Notes under the pieces: model-generated
Databases searched by the model: none
Told to the model about the DNA's origin: nothing
The model's input: only the letters and a program-made list of their open reading frames with translations
In this document: one piece after another, positions 1 to 6,323 of the stretch
Layout: each line of letters starts with the position of its first letter
How positions within the stretch are numbered: position 1 is the first letter of the stretch
Assembly: GCA_900553135.1 (NCBI GenBank)
Contig: USCO01000127.1
Location: 1 to 6,353, forward strand
Source of the DNA: an uncultured Eubacteriales bacterium
GTDB taxonomy: Bacteria > Bacillota > Clostridia > Oscillospirales > Oscillospiraceae
Length of the DNA stretch: 6,353 nt
Reading direction: 5' to 3'
Position numbers and translations under genes: made by a program

Positions 1-2088
1 TTACATATAAAAGAGCATCTCGCTGTAGGTGGGGAAGGGCCAGTACTTCCGGCCCACCAGCTTCTCCAGCTCGTCGGCCAGGGCGCGGGCCCGGGCCATG
101 TCCTCGGCCACCACGCCGTGGAAATACTTCACCCGGGCTTCCAGCTGCTCGGGGGCATGGTCCACATCCCCCTCCAGCTTCTCGCAGGCGGCCAGCAGGG
201 CGTCGTTCTTCTCGGCCACCCAGGCAGCCAGCGAAGACTCGTAGCGTCCCGCACCTACTCCGGCCAGATCGCTCCGGCGGCGGCACAGCTGGGCGGCGAA
301 ATCGGACACGGCGGGCAGGATGTCCCGGCAGAGCATATCCACCATGGTGTGGGCCTCGATGGACAGAACGGTGCAGTAGTTCTCCATGTGGATCTCCTGC
401 CGGGCCTCCATCTCCTCCCGGGTGAAGATGCCGTGCTTGACAAACAGCTCCACGTTCTTCTCTGCAGTGTAGGCGGGCAGGGCGTCGGCGGTGGAGGTGA
501 GGTTGGCCAGCCCCCTGCGGGCGGCCTCGCTGAGCCAGGCCTGCTCGTAGCCGTTGCCGTTGAAGATGATCCGCTGATGCTGGGTAAAGACCCGGCGGAT
601 GAGCTGGGACAGGGCCTCGTTGAAGTCGGCAGCTCCCTCCAGCTCGTCGGCGAACTGCTCCAGCTCCTCGGCCATGATGGTGTTCAGGGCGATGTTGGGC
701 CCGGCGATGGACTGGGAGGAGCCCAGCATACGGAACTCAAACTTGTTGCCCGTAAAGGCCAGGGGCGAGGTTCGGTTGCGGTCGGTGTTATCCTGAGGAA
801 TGGGGGGCATCACGTCCACTCCGATGCGCAGGCTGCGCTTGCCGGGGTCGGCGTACTCGGTGCCCCGGATGATGGAGTCCACCACGGCGGTGAGCTCATC
901 TCCCAGGAAGATGGACACCACGGCGGGAGGAGCCTCCTGGGCGCCCAGGCGGTGGTCGTTGCCCGCGTAGGCCACGGTGCAGCGCAAGAACTCCTGATAC
1001 TCGTCCACGCCCTTGATAAAGGCGGCCAAAAACAGCAGGAAGCGGGCGTTCTGGCTGGGAGTGCGGCCGGGCTTGAAGAGGTTATCCCCGGTGTCGGTGG
1101 AGAGAGACCAGTTGTCGTGCTTGCCCGAGCCGTTGATGCCGGCAAAGGGCTTTTCGTGGAGCAGGCACACCAGGCCGTGGCGGCGGGCCACCTTCTTCAT
1201 CACGTCCATGGTGATCTGGTTGTGGTCGCAGGCGCTGTTGGCGTCGGAGTAGATGGGGGCCATCTCGTGCTGGCAGGGGGCCACCTCGTTGTGCTTGGTC
1301 TTGGACAGCACCCCCAGCTTCCACAGCTCCCGGTCCAGGTCCTGCATGTAGGCGGCTACCCGGGGCCGGATGGCGCCGAAGTAGTGGTCCTCCAGCTCCT
1401 GGCCCTTGGGGGGCTTGGCGCCGAAGAGGGTGCGGCCGCACAGCCGCAGGTCCAGCCGCTTGGCAAAGTCCTTTTCGTCAATGAGGAAGTACTCCTGCTC
1501 GGGTCCCACCTGAGCGGTGACCTGCTGGGTCTTGTCGTCGCCGAAGAGGCGCAGGATGCGCACCGCCTGGCGGCTCACCTCCTCCATGGAGCGCAGCAGG
1601 GGCGTTTTCTTATCCAGCACCTGGCCGGAGTAGGAGCAGAACACCGTAGGGATGTACAGGGTGCCGTCCCGCAGGAAGGCGAAGGCGGTGGGGTCCCAGG
1701 CGGTGTAGCCCCGGGCCTCGAAGGTAGCCCGCAGGCCGCCGGAGGGGAAGGAGGACGCATCGGGCTCACCTCGCACCAACTCCTTGCCGGAGAACTCCAG
1801 CAGCACCTTGCCCCCGGGCGCGGGGGTAATAAAGCTGTCGTGCTTCTCGGCGGTGTATCCCGTCATGGGCTGGAACCAGTGGCTGAAGTGGGTAGCCCCC
1901 CGCTCTGTGGCCCAGCGCTTCATGGCCTGGGCGATGTCGTTGGCCACGGCAGGGTCCAGGCTGGTGTGGCTGCGGATGCAGTCCTTCCAGGCCTGGAAGG
2001 ACTGGGCGGAGAGGTAGCTCTCCATGGCGGCCTCGTTGAACACCATGCTGCCAAACAGTTCTGTCAGTTCCGTCTTTTTCCCGTCCAT
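1..2088 (-). CDS. glnN: Type III glutamine synthetase (GlnN)
   Basis: Makes glutamine from glutamate, ammonia and ATP in the cytoplasm. The 695-residue length is typical of the large GSIII class and far above the roughly 450 residues of GSI. The N-terminal GSIII signature FGSMVFNEAAM is at residues 12-22. Catalytic-domain motifs follow in order: GPEQEYF (195-201), KHNEVAPCQHEMAP (265-278), GINGSGKHDNWS (317-328), and NRTSP with FEFRMLGSS (438-458), covering the glutamate, metal and ATP sites. The C-terminus, ending YWPFPTYSEMLFYM, is also the usual GSIII ending. The start is supported by AAAGGAG eight bases upstream. The stop codon is the first three bases of the window, so the gene is complete but its downstream terminator is not visible. 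It lies 35 bp after asnB with no promoter or terminator seen between, so co-transcription is inferred. Family assignment is firm; control by the asnB T-box is inference. Confidence 0.96.
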   Translation of the reverse strand: MDGKKTELTELFGSMVFNEAAMESYLSAQSFQAWKDCIRSHTSLDPAVANDIAQAMKRWATERGATHFSHWFQPMTGYTAEKHDSFITPAPGGKVLLEFSGKELVRGEPDASSFPSGGLRATFEARGYTAWDPTAFAFLRDGTLYIPTVFCSYSGQVLDKKTPLLRSMEEVSRQAVRILRLFGDDKTQQVTAQVGPEQEYFLIDEKDFAKRLDLRLCGRTLFGAKPPKGQELEDHYFGAIRPRVAAYMQDLDRELWKLGVLSKTKHNEVAPCQHEMAPIYSDANSACDHNQITMDVMKKVARRHGLVCLLHEKPFAGINGSGKHDNWSLSTDTGDNLFKPGRTPSQNARFLLFLAAFIKGVDEYQEFLRCTVAYAGNDHRLGAQEAPPAVVSIFLGDELTAVVDSIIRGTEYADPGKRSLRIGVDVMPPIPQDNTDRNRTSPLAFTGNKFEFRMLGSSQSIAGPNIALNTIMAEELEQFADELEGAADFNEALSQLIRRVFTQHQRIIFNGNGYEQAWLSEAARRGLANLTSTADALPAYTAEKNVELFVKHGIFTREEMEARQEIHMENYCTVLSIEAHTMVDMLCRDILPAVSDFAAQLCRRRSDLAGVGAGRYESSLAAWVAEKNDALLAACEKLEGDVDHAPEQLEARVKYFHGVVAEDMARARALADELEKLVGRKYWPFPTYSEMLFYM

Positions 2089-2096
2089 ATCAAAAA

Positions 2097-2103
2097 CTCC
2101 TTT
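2097..2103 (-). promoter_or_regulatory. Ribosome binding site of glnN
   Basis: AAAGGAG lies eight bases before the glnN ATG, inside the 35-bp asnB-glnN gap. This supports independent translation initiation of glnN on a shared transcript and fixes the start codon. Confidence 0.85.
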
Positions 2104-2123
2104 CCATGTTTGAGCAAACTGGC

Positions 2124-3704
2124 TTACACACCGCTGGCTCCGTAGTTGGCCAGCACACGGGCGGAGGGATCGTCCACGTCACAGCCCTCCCAGGACTTGT
2201 TGGGCATCCAGAAGTCCTTGACCATCTCGGCCTGGCCGGGATAATACTGCTCAAACAGCTCCCGGTACAGCAGGCTCTCCTTGGTGAAGGGGGTGGCAAA
2301 CAGGTATTGGCTGCTGCGCTGCCGGAACTCCTGGTCGGTGTACTGCGCTTGGGCGTATTCCTTCAGGTCGTCCACCATGGAGTGGCCCACCGCGTCGGAG
2401 AAGGCCGCCTTCTCTCGCCACAGGATCTCATCGGGCAGCAGGCCCTGGCCCTCAAAGGCGTGGCGCAGCAGGTACTTGCCTTTGTGATAGGTGTTCATCT
2501 TCAAGGCGGGGTCCACGCTCATAACGTAGCGGACAAAGTCCAGGTCCCCGAAGGGCACCCGTGCCTCCATAGAGTGGACGCTGATGCAGCGGTCCGCCCG
2601 GAGAACGTCGTACATGTAAAGCTCATCCACCCGCTTCTTGGCCTCGGCCTGGAAGGCCTCGGGAGAGGGAGCGAAGTCGGTATATTTGTAGCCGAAGAGC
2701 TCGTCGGAGATCTCTCCGGTGAGCAGCACCCGCACGTCGGTGCGCTCCCGGATGGCCTTGCAGCACAGGTACATGCCCATGCTGGCCCGGATGGTGGTGA
2801 TGTCGTAGGTCCCCAGTTTGGCCACCACCTTGGGCAGGGCGTCGATGACGTCCTGGCGGGAGATGATGACCTCGGTGTGGTCGGTGCCCAGGAAGTCGGC
2901 CACCTGACGGGCGTACTTCAGGTCGATGGCGTCCACGTCCATGCCGATGGCAAAGGTGCGGATCTTCTTGCCCAGCAGGCGGGCGGCGATGGCGCATACC
3001 AGGCTGGAATCCAGGCCGCCGGAGAGGAGGAAGCCCACGGGGGCATCGGCGTCCAGCCGCTTCTCCACCCCGGCTACCAGCTTCTCCCGGATTTTAAGGC
3101 ACACGGTCTCCAGATCGTCGGTGCTGTACCGCTCCACGGTGGTGAGGTCGGCGTAGCGCACGAACTTACCCTGGGCGTAGTAGTGTCCCGGAGGGAAGGG
3201 ACAAATGGTCTTGCACAGCCCCACCAGGTTTTTGGCCTCGCTGGCAAAGACGATGCCGCCGTCGTAGTCGTAGCCGTAAAACAGGGGGCGGATGCCGATG
3301 GGGTCCCGGGCGGCCACCAGAGAACCGGTAGCTCCGTCGTAGAGGATCAGAGCAAACTCGGCGTCCAGCTTTTCAAACATCCCCAGGCCGTACTCCCGGT
3401 ACAGGGGGAGCAGCAGCTCGCAGTCGCTCTCGCTTTGGAAGGTGTACTTGCCCTCCAGCTCCCGCTTCATCTCCCGCCAGCCGTACAGCTCGCCGTTGCA
3501 CACCACCATGTCCTCCCCCAGGGTAAAGGGCTGCATGCCCCGCTCGTCCAGGCCCATGATGGCCAGGCGGTGGAAACACAGCCAGCCGGTGGGGGTCTCC
3601 AGAATCCGGGTCATATCCGGTCCCCGGGACAGGGTGCGGTCAAAATACTCCGCAACCTCCGCTTTGCTTCTGCTCTTCTTGCTGAATCCCATGATAGAAC
3701 ACAT
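2124..3704 (-). CDS. asnB: Asparagine synthetase B, glutamine-hydrolysing
   Basis: Converts aspartate, glutamine and ATP to asparagine, glutamate, AMP and pyrophosphate. The start is placed at the ATG followed by Cys because the class II glutaminase needs that Cys as its N-terminal nucleophile. A GGAGGTG ribosome binding site precedes it by seven bases. A longer in-frame start seven codons upstream (3725) would translate through that site and bury the Cys, so it is rejected. In this 526-residue form the glutaminase residues are Cys2, Arg46 (HRLAI), NGELY (70-74) and SESDCE (91-96). The synthetase domain has the pyrophosphate loop SGGLDSS (228-234), LTGEISDELFGYKY (328-341), SMEARVPFGD (378-387) and KAAFSDAVG (432-440). 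Length is slightly below E. coli AsnB (about 554). Expression is predicted to depend on the T-box leader upstream, and glnN downstream makes its nitrogen donor. Confidence 0.96.
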   Translation of the reverse strand: MCSIMGFSKKSRSKAEVAEYFDRTLSRGPDMTRILETPTGWLCFHRLAIMGLDERGMQPFTLGEDMVVCNGELYGWREMKRELEGKYTFQSESDCELLLPLYREYGLGMFEKLDAEFALILYDGATGSLVAARDPIGIRPLFYGYDYDGGIVFASEAKNLVGLCKTICPFPPGHYYAQGKFVRYADLTTVERYSTDDLETVCLKIREKLVAGVEKRLDADAPVGFLLSGGLDSSLVCAIAARLLGKKIRTFAIGMDVDAIDLKYARQVADFLGTDHTEVIISRQDVIDALPKVVAKLGTYDITTIRASMGMYLCCKAIRERTDVRVLLTGEISDELFGYKYTDFAPSPEAFQAEAKKRVDELYMYDVLRADRCISVHSMEARVPFGDLDFVRYVMSVDPALKMNTYHKGKYLLRHAFEGQGLLPDEILWREKAAFSDAVGHSMVDDLKEYAQAQYTDQEFRQRSSQYLFATPFTKESLLYRELFEQYYPGQAEMVKDFWMPNKSWEGCDVDDPSARVLANYGASGV

Positions 3705-3775
3705 AAAAAAGCACCTCCAGATCATTTGCAGCCAATCATCCTGTATTTTAGGACGAATGCTGCGATCCGCGGTGC
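3705..3775 (-). terminator. T-box regulated intrinsic terminator / Shine-Dalgarno sequestering hairpin
   Basis: A long RNA hairpin can be drawn by eye. GCACC (3775-3771) pairs with GGUGC (3715-3711). GGAUC (3768-3764) pairs with GAUCU (3723-3719). GCAGC (3763-3759) pairs with GCUGC (3732-3728). UCGUCCU (3756-3750) pairs with AGGAUGA (3742-3736), leaving a seven-base loop. Small internal loops and an AAAU bulge interrupt it. Six U residues (3710-3705) follow directly and touch the asnB AUG. The hairpin is incompatible with the antiterminator, in which UUAGG (3782-3778) pairs with CCUAA (3752-3748) and exposes the UGGC bulge. Its 3' arm holds the asnB Shine-Dalgarno, so it could act on transcription, translation or both. 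Confidence 0.75.
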
Positions 3776-3980
3776 CACCTAATTTGCTGTGTTAACACAG
3801 CCACCTTCAGGCTCTGACAAGCCCTTGCGAGATAACGGTCGCACCCGGGTCCCCTACTGGCCATAGCGTTCAGGTTCCAGCTCAGGAGTGTTCTTTCCCG
3901 CGGACTCTGGTACGGGGTTCTCACCCTCCCCCGCTCTCTGTGACAGGCCATCCGCGCTACTTTTCTCCGTCTATGCCGTT
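3711..3980 (-). ncRNA. T-box riboswitch, predicted tRNA-Asn specific
   Basis: A cis-acting leader that binds uncharged tRNA and then permits expression of asnB and, by inference, glnN. Visible parts in transcript order: a lower Stem I helix, GGCAUAG (3977-3971) with CUAUGGCC (3866-3859); an AGUA loop-E element (3961-3958); AGAGAG (3939-3934); a distal hairpin with CGGGG/CCCCG arms and a GGUG element (3925-3922); and a specifier-loop strand with AAC (3870-3868) followed by a purine next to the lower helix. Downstream are CCGUUAUC (about 3838-3831), a Stem III hairpin GCUGUG-UUAA-CACAGC (3801-3786), and the T-box AGGTGGCACCGCGG (3780-3767). AAC is an Asn codon. The bulge UGGC predicts a tRNA with discriminator G, which fits tRNA-Asn. 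The T-box itself is near certain. Specifier placement is inferred from an incomplete hand fold: the upper part of Stem I was not resolved. Confidence 0.93.
3712..3718 (-). promoter_or_regulatory. asnB ribosome binding site within the T-box terminator stem
   Basis: GGAGGTG lies seven bases before the preferred asnB ATG (3704-3702) and decides between two in-frame starts. It forms part of the 3' arm of the T-box terminator hairpin: bases 3715-3711 can pair with 3775-3771. It should therefore be hidden whenever that hairpin forms. Confidence 0.85.
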
Positions 3981-4007
3981 TTCTATTTCAACCCCGCGAT
4001 AAACGCG

Positions 4008-4041
4008 AAAAGGGCGCTGCGGCTTCTTTGCCACAGCGCCC
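4008..4041 (-). terminator. Strong intrinsic terminator-type hairpin at the head of the asnB leader
   Basis: A 12-bp stem with one G-U pair, GGGCGCUGUGGC (4041-4030) with GCCGCAGCGCCC (4023-4012), around the loop AAAGAA, followed by UUUU and then CGCGUUU. It reads as a Rho-independent terminator on the minus strand and probably ends transcripts from the cyclase gene, whose stop is about 135 bp upstream. It also sits about 10-45 nt downstream of the predicted start site of the perfect promoter at 4059-4087, so it should also act on that promoter's transcript. The plus-strand version has only UU after the stem and is a weaker terminator. Confidence 0.7.
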
Positions 4042-4058
4042 TTGCTGTTGATGGGGCA

Positions 4059-4087
4059 ATTATAATCAGACCTCCCCCTGCTGTCAA
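4059..4087 (-). promoter_or_regulatory. Perfect-consensus sigma-A promoter, probably for the asnB-glnN operon
   Basis: TTGACA (4087-4082), a 17-bp spacer, and TATAAT (4064-4059) match the housekeeping consensus at every hexamer position with ideal spacing. The predicted start is near A4052. No comparable promoter is visible between here and the T-box: the nearest candidate, TAGAAA at 3985-3980, has no credible -35 partner. The leader from here to the asnB AUG would be about 350 nt. The transcript must first pass the terminator-like hairpin at 4041-4008. Confidence 0.8.
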
Positions 4088-4176
4088 GGGGAATGGGGCC
4101 CATTTTTTTCGTCAAAGGCCATTCTCATGCAAAACACAGAAAATGTCCCGCTGTCCGCCCGCCATTTTTTGTCAGA
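4088..4176. other. Non-coding gap between the cyclase stop and the asnB promoter
   Basis: No gene is supported here. The one notable element is a 13-bp palindrome, AATGGGGCCCATT, at 4092-4104, centred about 11-12 bp upstream of the -35 hexamer of the asnB promoter. It is followed on the plus strand by a T-run (minus-strand A-run). It could be an operator or a chance structure. No terminator for the cyclase gene lies within this stretch; the nearest is at 4041-4008. Confidence 0.4.
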
Positions 4177-6228
4177 TTATTGAGGGGTTTTGGTTTCCCC
4201 CAGCTCCCGGTCCAGGCGCTCCAGCTCCTCCAGCATCTCAGGATCGAACCAATCCCGGTGCTGGTGGATGACCTCCAGGCCGCCCTCCGGAGAAAAATAG
4301 GCCTCCAGAATCCGGATCAGCCGGGAGGGCACGGGGATGCTCTTGCCCATGAGCCCCGTGGGCCAGCCGCTGCCGTCCCAGTGCTCGGTGCTGTGGAGCA
4401 CATACCCAGCCAAGGGGGACTGTTTGTCCTCCTGGATGAGGAAGCGGTAGCCCACCTCGCTGTGGCGGTGGGGGTCGGTGTCCGGAGCCCCCATCTGCAG
4501 CAGGCTGCAAAGGCCAATCCTGCGCTGGGCATAGCCCTGGCGCAGCAGTTCCTCCTCCTGGGGGCAGAACTTCTGGGCCATGCGGGTCAAAAACTGCTCC
4601 TCACGGGAAGTGAGCGGGGGCAGGAGCCCCTCCTCCCGGGCCTTTTCCCGGATGTTTTCCAGGGTCTTGCGGCGCATGAGAATACTGCGCTCCCGCTTCT
4701 GGACATACATCATCTGGTCGGCCCGGTTCAGGGTCTCCACCAGCGATCCCATGCGTTCCATCTTCACCGCATAACCAAGGGACACGCTGACCACCGCGCC
4801 GCAGACCTCCTCATGGGCAAAGATCCGGTCCATACGGGCGCGGACCTTCTCGGCGCTGGCCTCCATGGTGTGGGGCAGCACGATGATAAACTCATCGCCG
4901 CCCACCCGGGCCAGAATATCCTGGGCCCGGCAGCCCGCCTTCAGGCACTCGGCCACCCGGCAGATCACCCGGTCGCCCACGCTGTGCCCCAGCAGGTCGT
5001 TGACCAGCTTCAGGCCGTTGATGTCGCAGCTGATAAAGCACAAGGGATAGTTCTCTTTTCGGTCCCACTGGCGCTGTTTTTCGTCAAAAAAGCGCCGGTT
5101 ATACAGGCCCGTCATGGAGTCATGGAAGCTGAGGTGCTCCGCCGTCTGCCAGCGCTTCTCCCGCTGGGCAATGTCGGTGACGATACACTGAATATTTTCC
5201 GCGATGCGCCCGATCTCCCCGTTGGAGAAGGGAATGGGGGCCGGCTCCTCGGGCTTGCCATCGGCGATAGCCCGAATGCGGTTGCCCAGCACCATCACAG
5301 GGCGGGCGTAGCGGAAGCTCATCACCTCGCTGATGACCACGCCCACCAGCAGACAAATTCCCAGCACGATGAGCAGCCGGGTGACCAGCCAGCTCTGCAG
5401 GGGCTGGACGATATCAGACTTGTCCAGGGCGGTCACGGCGTACATACTGGTGCCGTAGATGCTCTTGAAATAGCCGAACACCGGGCGGCCATCCAGGTTG
5501 TACTCCACCTTCTGCACGTTCCCCAGCTGGACCTGCTGCCAGGTCTCCTCCCCCAAGAAGTCGATCATGGACTTGGTCACGCCGCTGGACTTGTAGTAGA
5601 TCAGCACGCTGCCTTCCTCGTCCACCAGGAAGCTGCGCTGGGAGGGATAGATATGCCCCCCGCTCAGGGCGGACACCAGGCGCTCGTTGGCACAGTCGAT
5701 GGCCACCACGCCCACGGTCTGGCCGTTTTCATCCACCAGCCGCTTGCACTGGCTGAACATCCACTCCTCTGTCACTGCGTCCTGGTAGACGATACTGACC
5801 ACGTCGTCGCTTTTCATGGCGGCCTGGTACCAATCCCGGGTGGTGGGCGACACTCCCTCGGGCAGCTGATAGCCGTTAACCAGCATGGTCCCATCCTCGT
5901 AGGCGGAATAGACGTAGGTGCAATCCTGATTATACTGGGTAATGGTGTCATACAGGGCCAGGGCTTCCTGTTTATTGCCCCGGATCACATCCTCGTCCCG
6001 GGCCAAGGTTTCCAGCAGGACGCTGTTTTTCTGGGCCACCTGGCTGATGTAGACTGCCATTTTTTCGCTGTACTCCTGCATGGCATGGTCGGCGTTTTCC
6101 TGCTTGTCGGTAAGCAGAACCTGGAAGAAAAATCCGCTGAGCACTACCGTGACCAAGACCAGCGCCAAAAAGTTAAACAGGAACATTTCCTTTTGAATGG
6201 AAATGGTGATCCTGGTAGAACGTTTCAT
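4177..6228 (-). CDS. Membrane dCache-GGDEF diguanylate cyclase with degenerate HD-GYP domain
   Basis: Predicted to make cyclic di-GMP from two GTP in response to an extracellular signal. Of 683 residues, a membrane segment at about 15-40 and another at about 281-300 flank an external dCache sensor with RDWYQAA (131-137) and VVAID (174-178). A short HAMP-like linker follows (about 301-355). The GGDEF domain (about 365-520) has DSMTGLYNRRFFD (370-382), DINGLKLVNDLLGHSVGD (402-419) and an intact GGDEF site (443-447). An RAQD inhibitory I-site lies five residues before it, so the cyclase looks active and product-inhibited. Residues about 525-670 resemble an HD-GYP domain: RHSEVGYRFL (588-597) and HWDGSGWPTGL (616-626). 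The HDIGK motif reads AQRRIG and the HH pair reads ST, so phosphodiesterase activity is unlikely. Start supported by GAGGTG five bases upstream. It has its own promoter; no firm link to asnB-glnN. Confidence 0.92.
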   Translation of the reverse strand: MKRSTRITISIQKEMFLFNFLALVLVTVVLSGFFFQVLLTDKQENADHAMQEYSEKMAVYISQVAQKNSVLLETLARDEDVIRGNKQEALALYDTITQYNQDCTYVYSAYEDGTMLVNGYQLPEGVSPTTRDWYQAAMKSDDVVSIVYQDAVTEEWMFSQCKRLVDENGQTVGVVAIDCANERLVSALSGGHIYPSQRSFLVDEEGSVLIYYKSSGVTKSMIDFLGEETWQQVQLGNVQKVEYNLDGRPVFGYFKSIYGTSMYAVTALDKSDIVQPLQSWLVTRLLIVLGICLLVGVVISEVMSFRYARPVMVLGNRIRAIADGKPEEPAPIPFSNGEIGRIAENIQCIVTDIAQREKRWQTAEHLSFHDSMTGLYNRRFFDEKQRQWDRKENYPLCFISCDINGLKLVNDLLGHSVGDRVICRVAECLKAGCRAQDILARVGGDEFIIVLPHTMEASAEKVRARMDRIFAHEEVCGAVVSVSLGYAVKMERMGSLVETLNRADQMMYVQKRERSILMRRKTLENIREKAREEGLLPPLTSREEQFLTRMAQKFCPQEEELLRQGYAQRRIGLCSLLQMGAPDTDPHRHSEVGYRFLIQEDKQSPLAGYVLHSTEHWDGSGWPTGLMGKSIPVPSRLIRILEAYFSPEGGLEVIHQHRDWFDPEMLEELERLDRELGETKTPQ

Positions 6229-6233
6229 GGGTT

Positions 6234-6239
6234 CACCTC
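6234..6239 (-). promoter_or_regulatory. Ribosome binding site of the diguanylate cyclase gene
   Basis: GAGGTG five bases before the ATG at 6228-6226. The encoded N-terminus then gives a short basic segment followed by a hydrophobic helix, as expected for the true start of a membrane sensor. Confidence 0.82.
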
Positions 6240-6279
6240 ATTGCTGATGACACGTCAGACACATTGCTCGGTTCCTTTT

Positions 6280-6308
6280 ATTTTACCTTATATTTCCTAT
6301 CATTTCAA
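6280..6308 (-). promoter_or_regulatory. Sigma-A-type promoter of the diguanylate cyclase gene
   Basis: TTGAAA (6308-6303), a 17-bp spacer and TAAAAT (6285-6280) give one mismatch to consensus in each hexamer. The promoter is AT-rich against the GC-rich coding sequence. The predicted start near 6273 leaves a leader of about 45 nt, in which no riboswitch (including a cyclic di-GMP aptamer) is recognisable. Confidence 0.68.
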
Positions 6309-6312
6309 TATC

Positions 6313-6323
6313 TTTTTGTCGAA
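6313..6323 (+). promoter_or_regulatory. Possible Spo0A box upstream of the cyclase promoter
   Basis: TTTTTGTCGAA contains TGTCGAA (6317-6323), the core of the 0A box bound by phosphorylated Spo0A in spore-forming Firmicutes. It lies eight bases upstream of the -35 hexamer, in the opposite orientation to the gene, a place from which Spo0A could affect a sigma-A promoter. Only one box is visible before the window ends. A match of this length is suggestive only. Confidence 0.4.

Noticed and set aside
118..2145. Long plus-strand open frame (675 codons) opposite glnN
   Set aside because: It is an antisense shadow of glnN. It is low-complexity, rich in Gly, Val, Leu and His, shows no recognisable domain, and the opposite frame is an unmistakable enzyme.
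3705..3725. Upstream in-frame ATG for asnB at 3725, adding seven residues
   Set aside because: It has no ribosome binding site of its own, would code through the GGAGGTG site, and would displace the catalytic Cys from the N-terminus.
2106..3782. Long plus-strand open frame (558 codons) opposite asnB
   Set aside because: It has the same antisense composition pattern and runs through the T-box leader. No family is recognisable.
4111..4164. Small minus-strand frame of about 17 codons after the cyclase stop
   Set aside because: It has no ribosome binding site, is very short, and ends before the promoter. Nothing supports translation.
3888..4271. Plus-strand 127-codon open frame and other small frames across the leader
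   Set aside because: They overlap the T-box, promoter and terminator in antisense, are Pro/Ala-rich and have no family resemblance.
6244..6258. CTGA...TCAG inverted repeat with TGACACGTCA in the cyclase leader
   Set aside because: Arms of only four bases are too short to support an operator or a regulatory hairpin.
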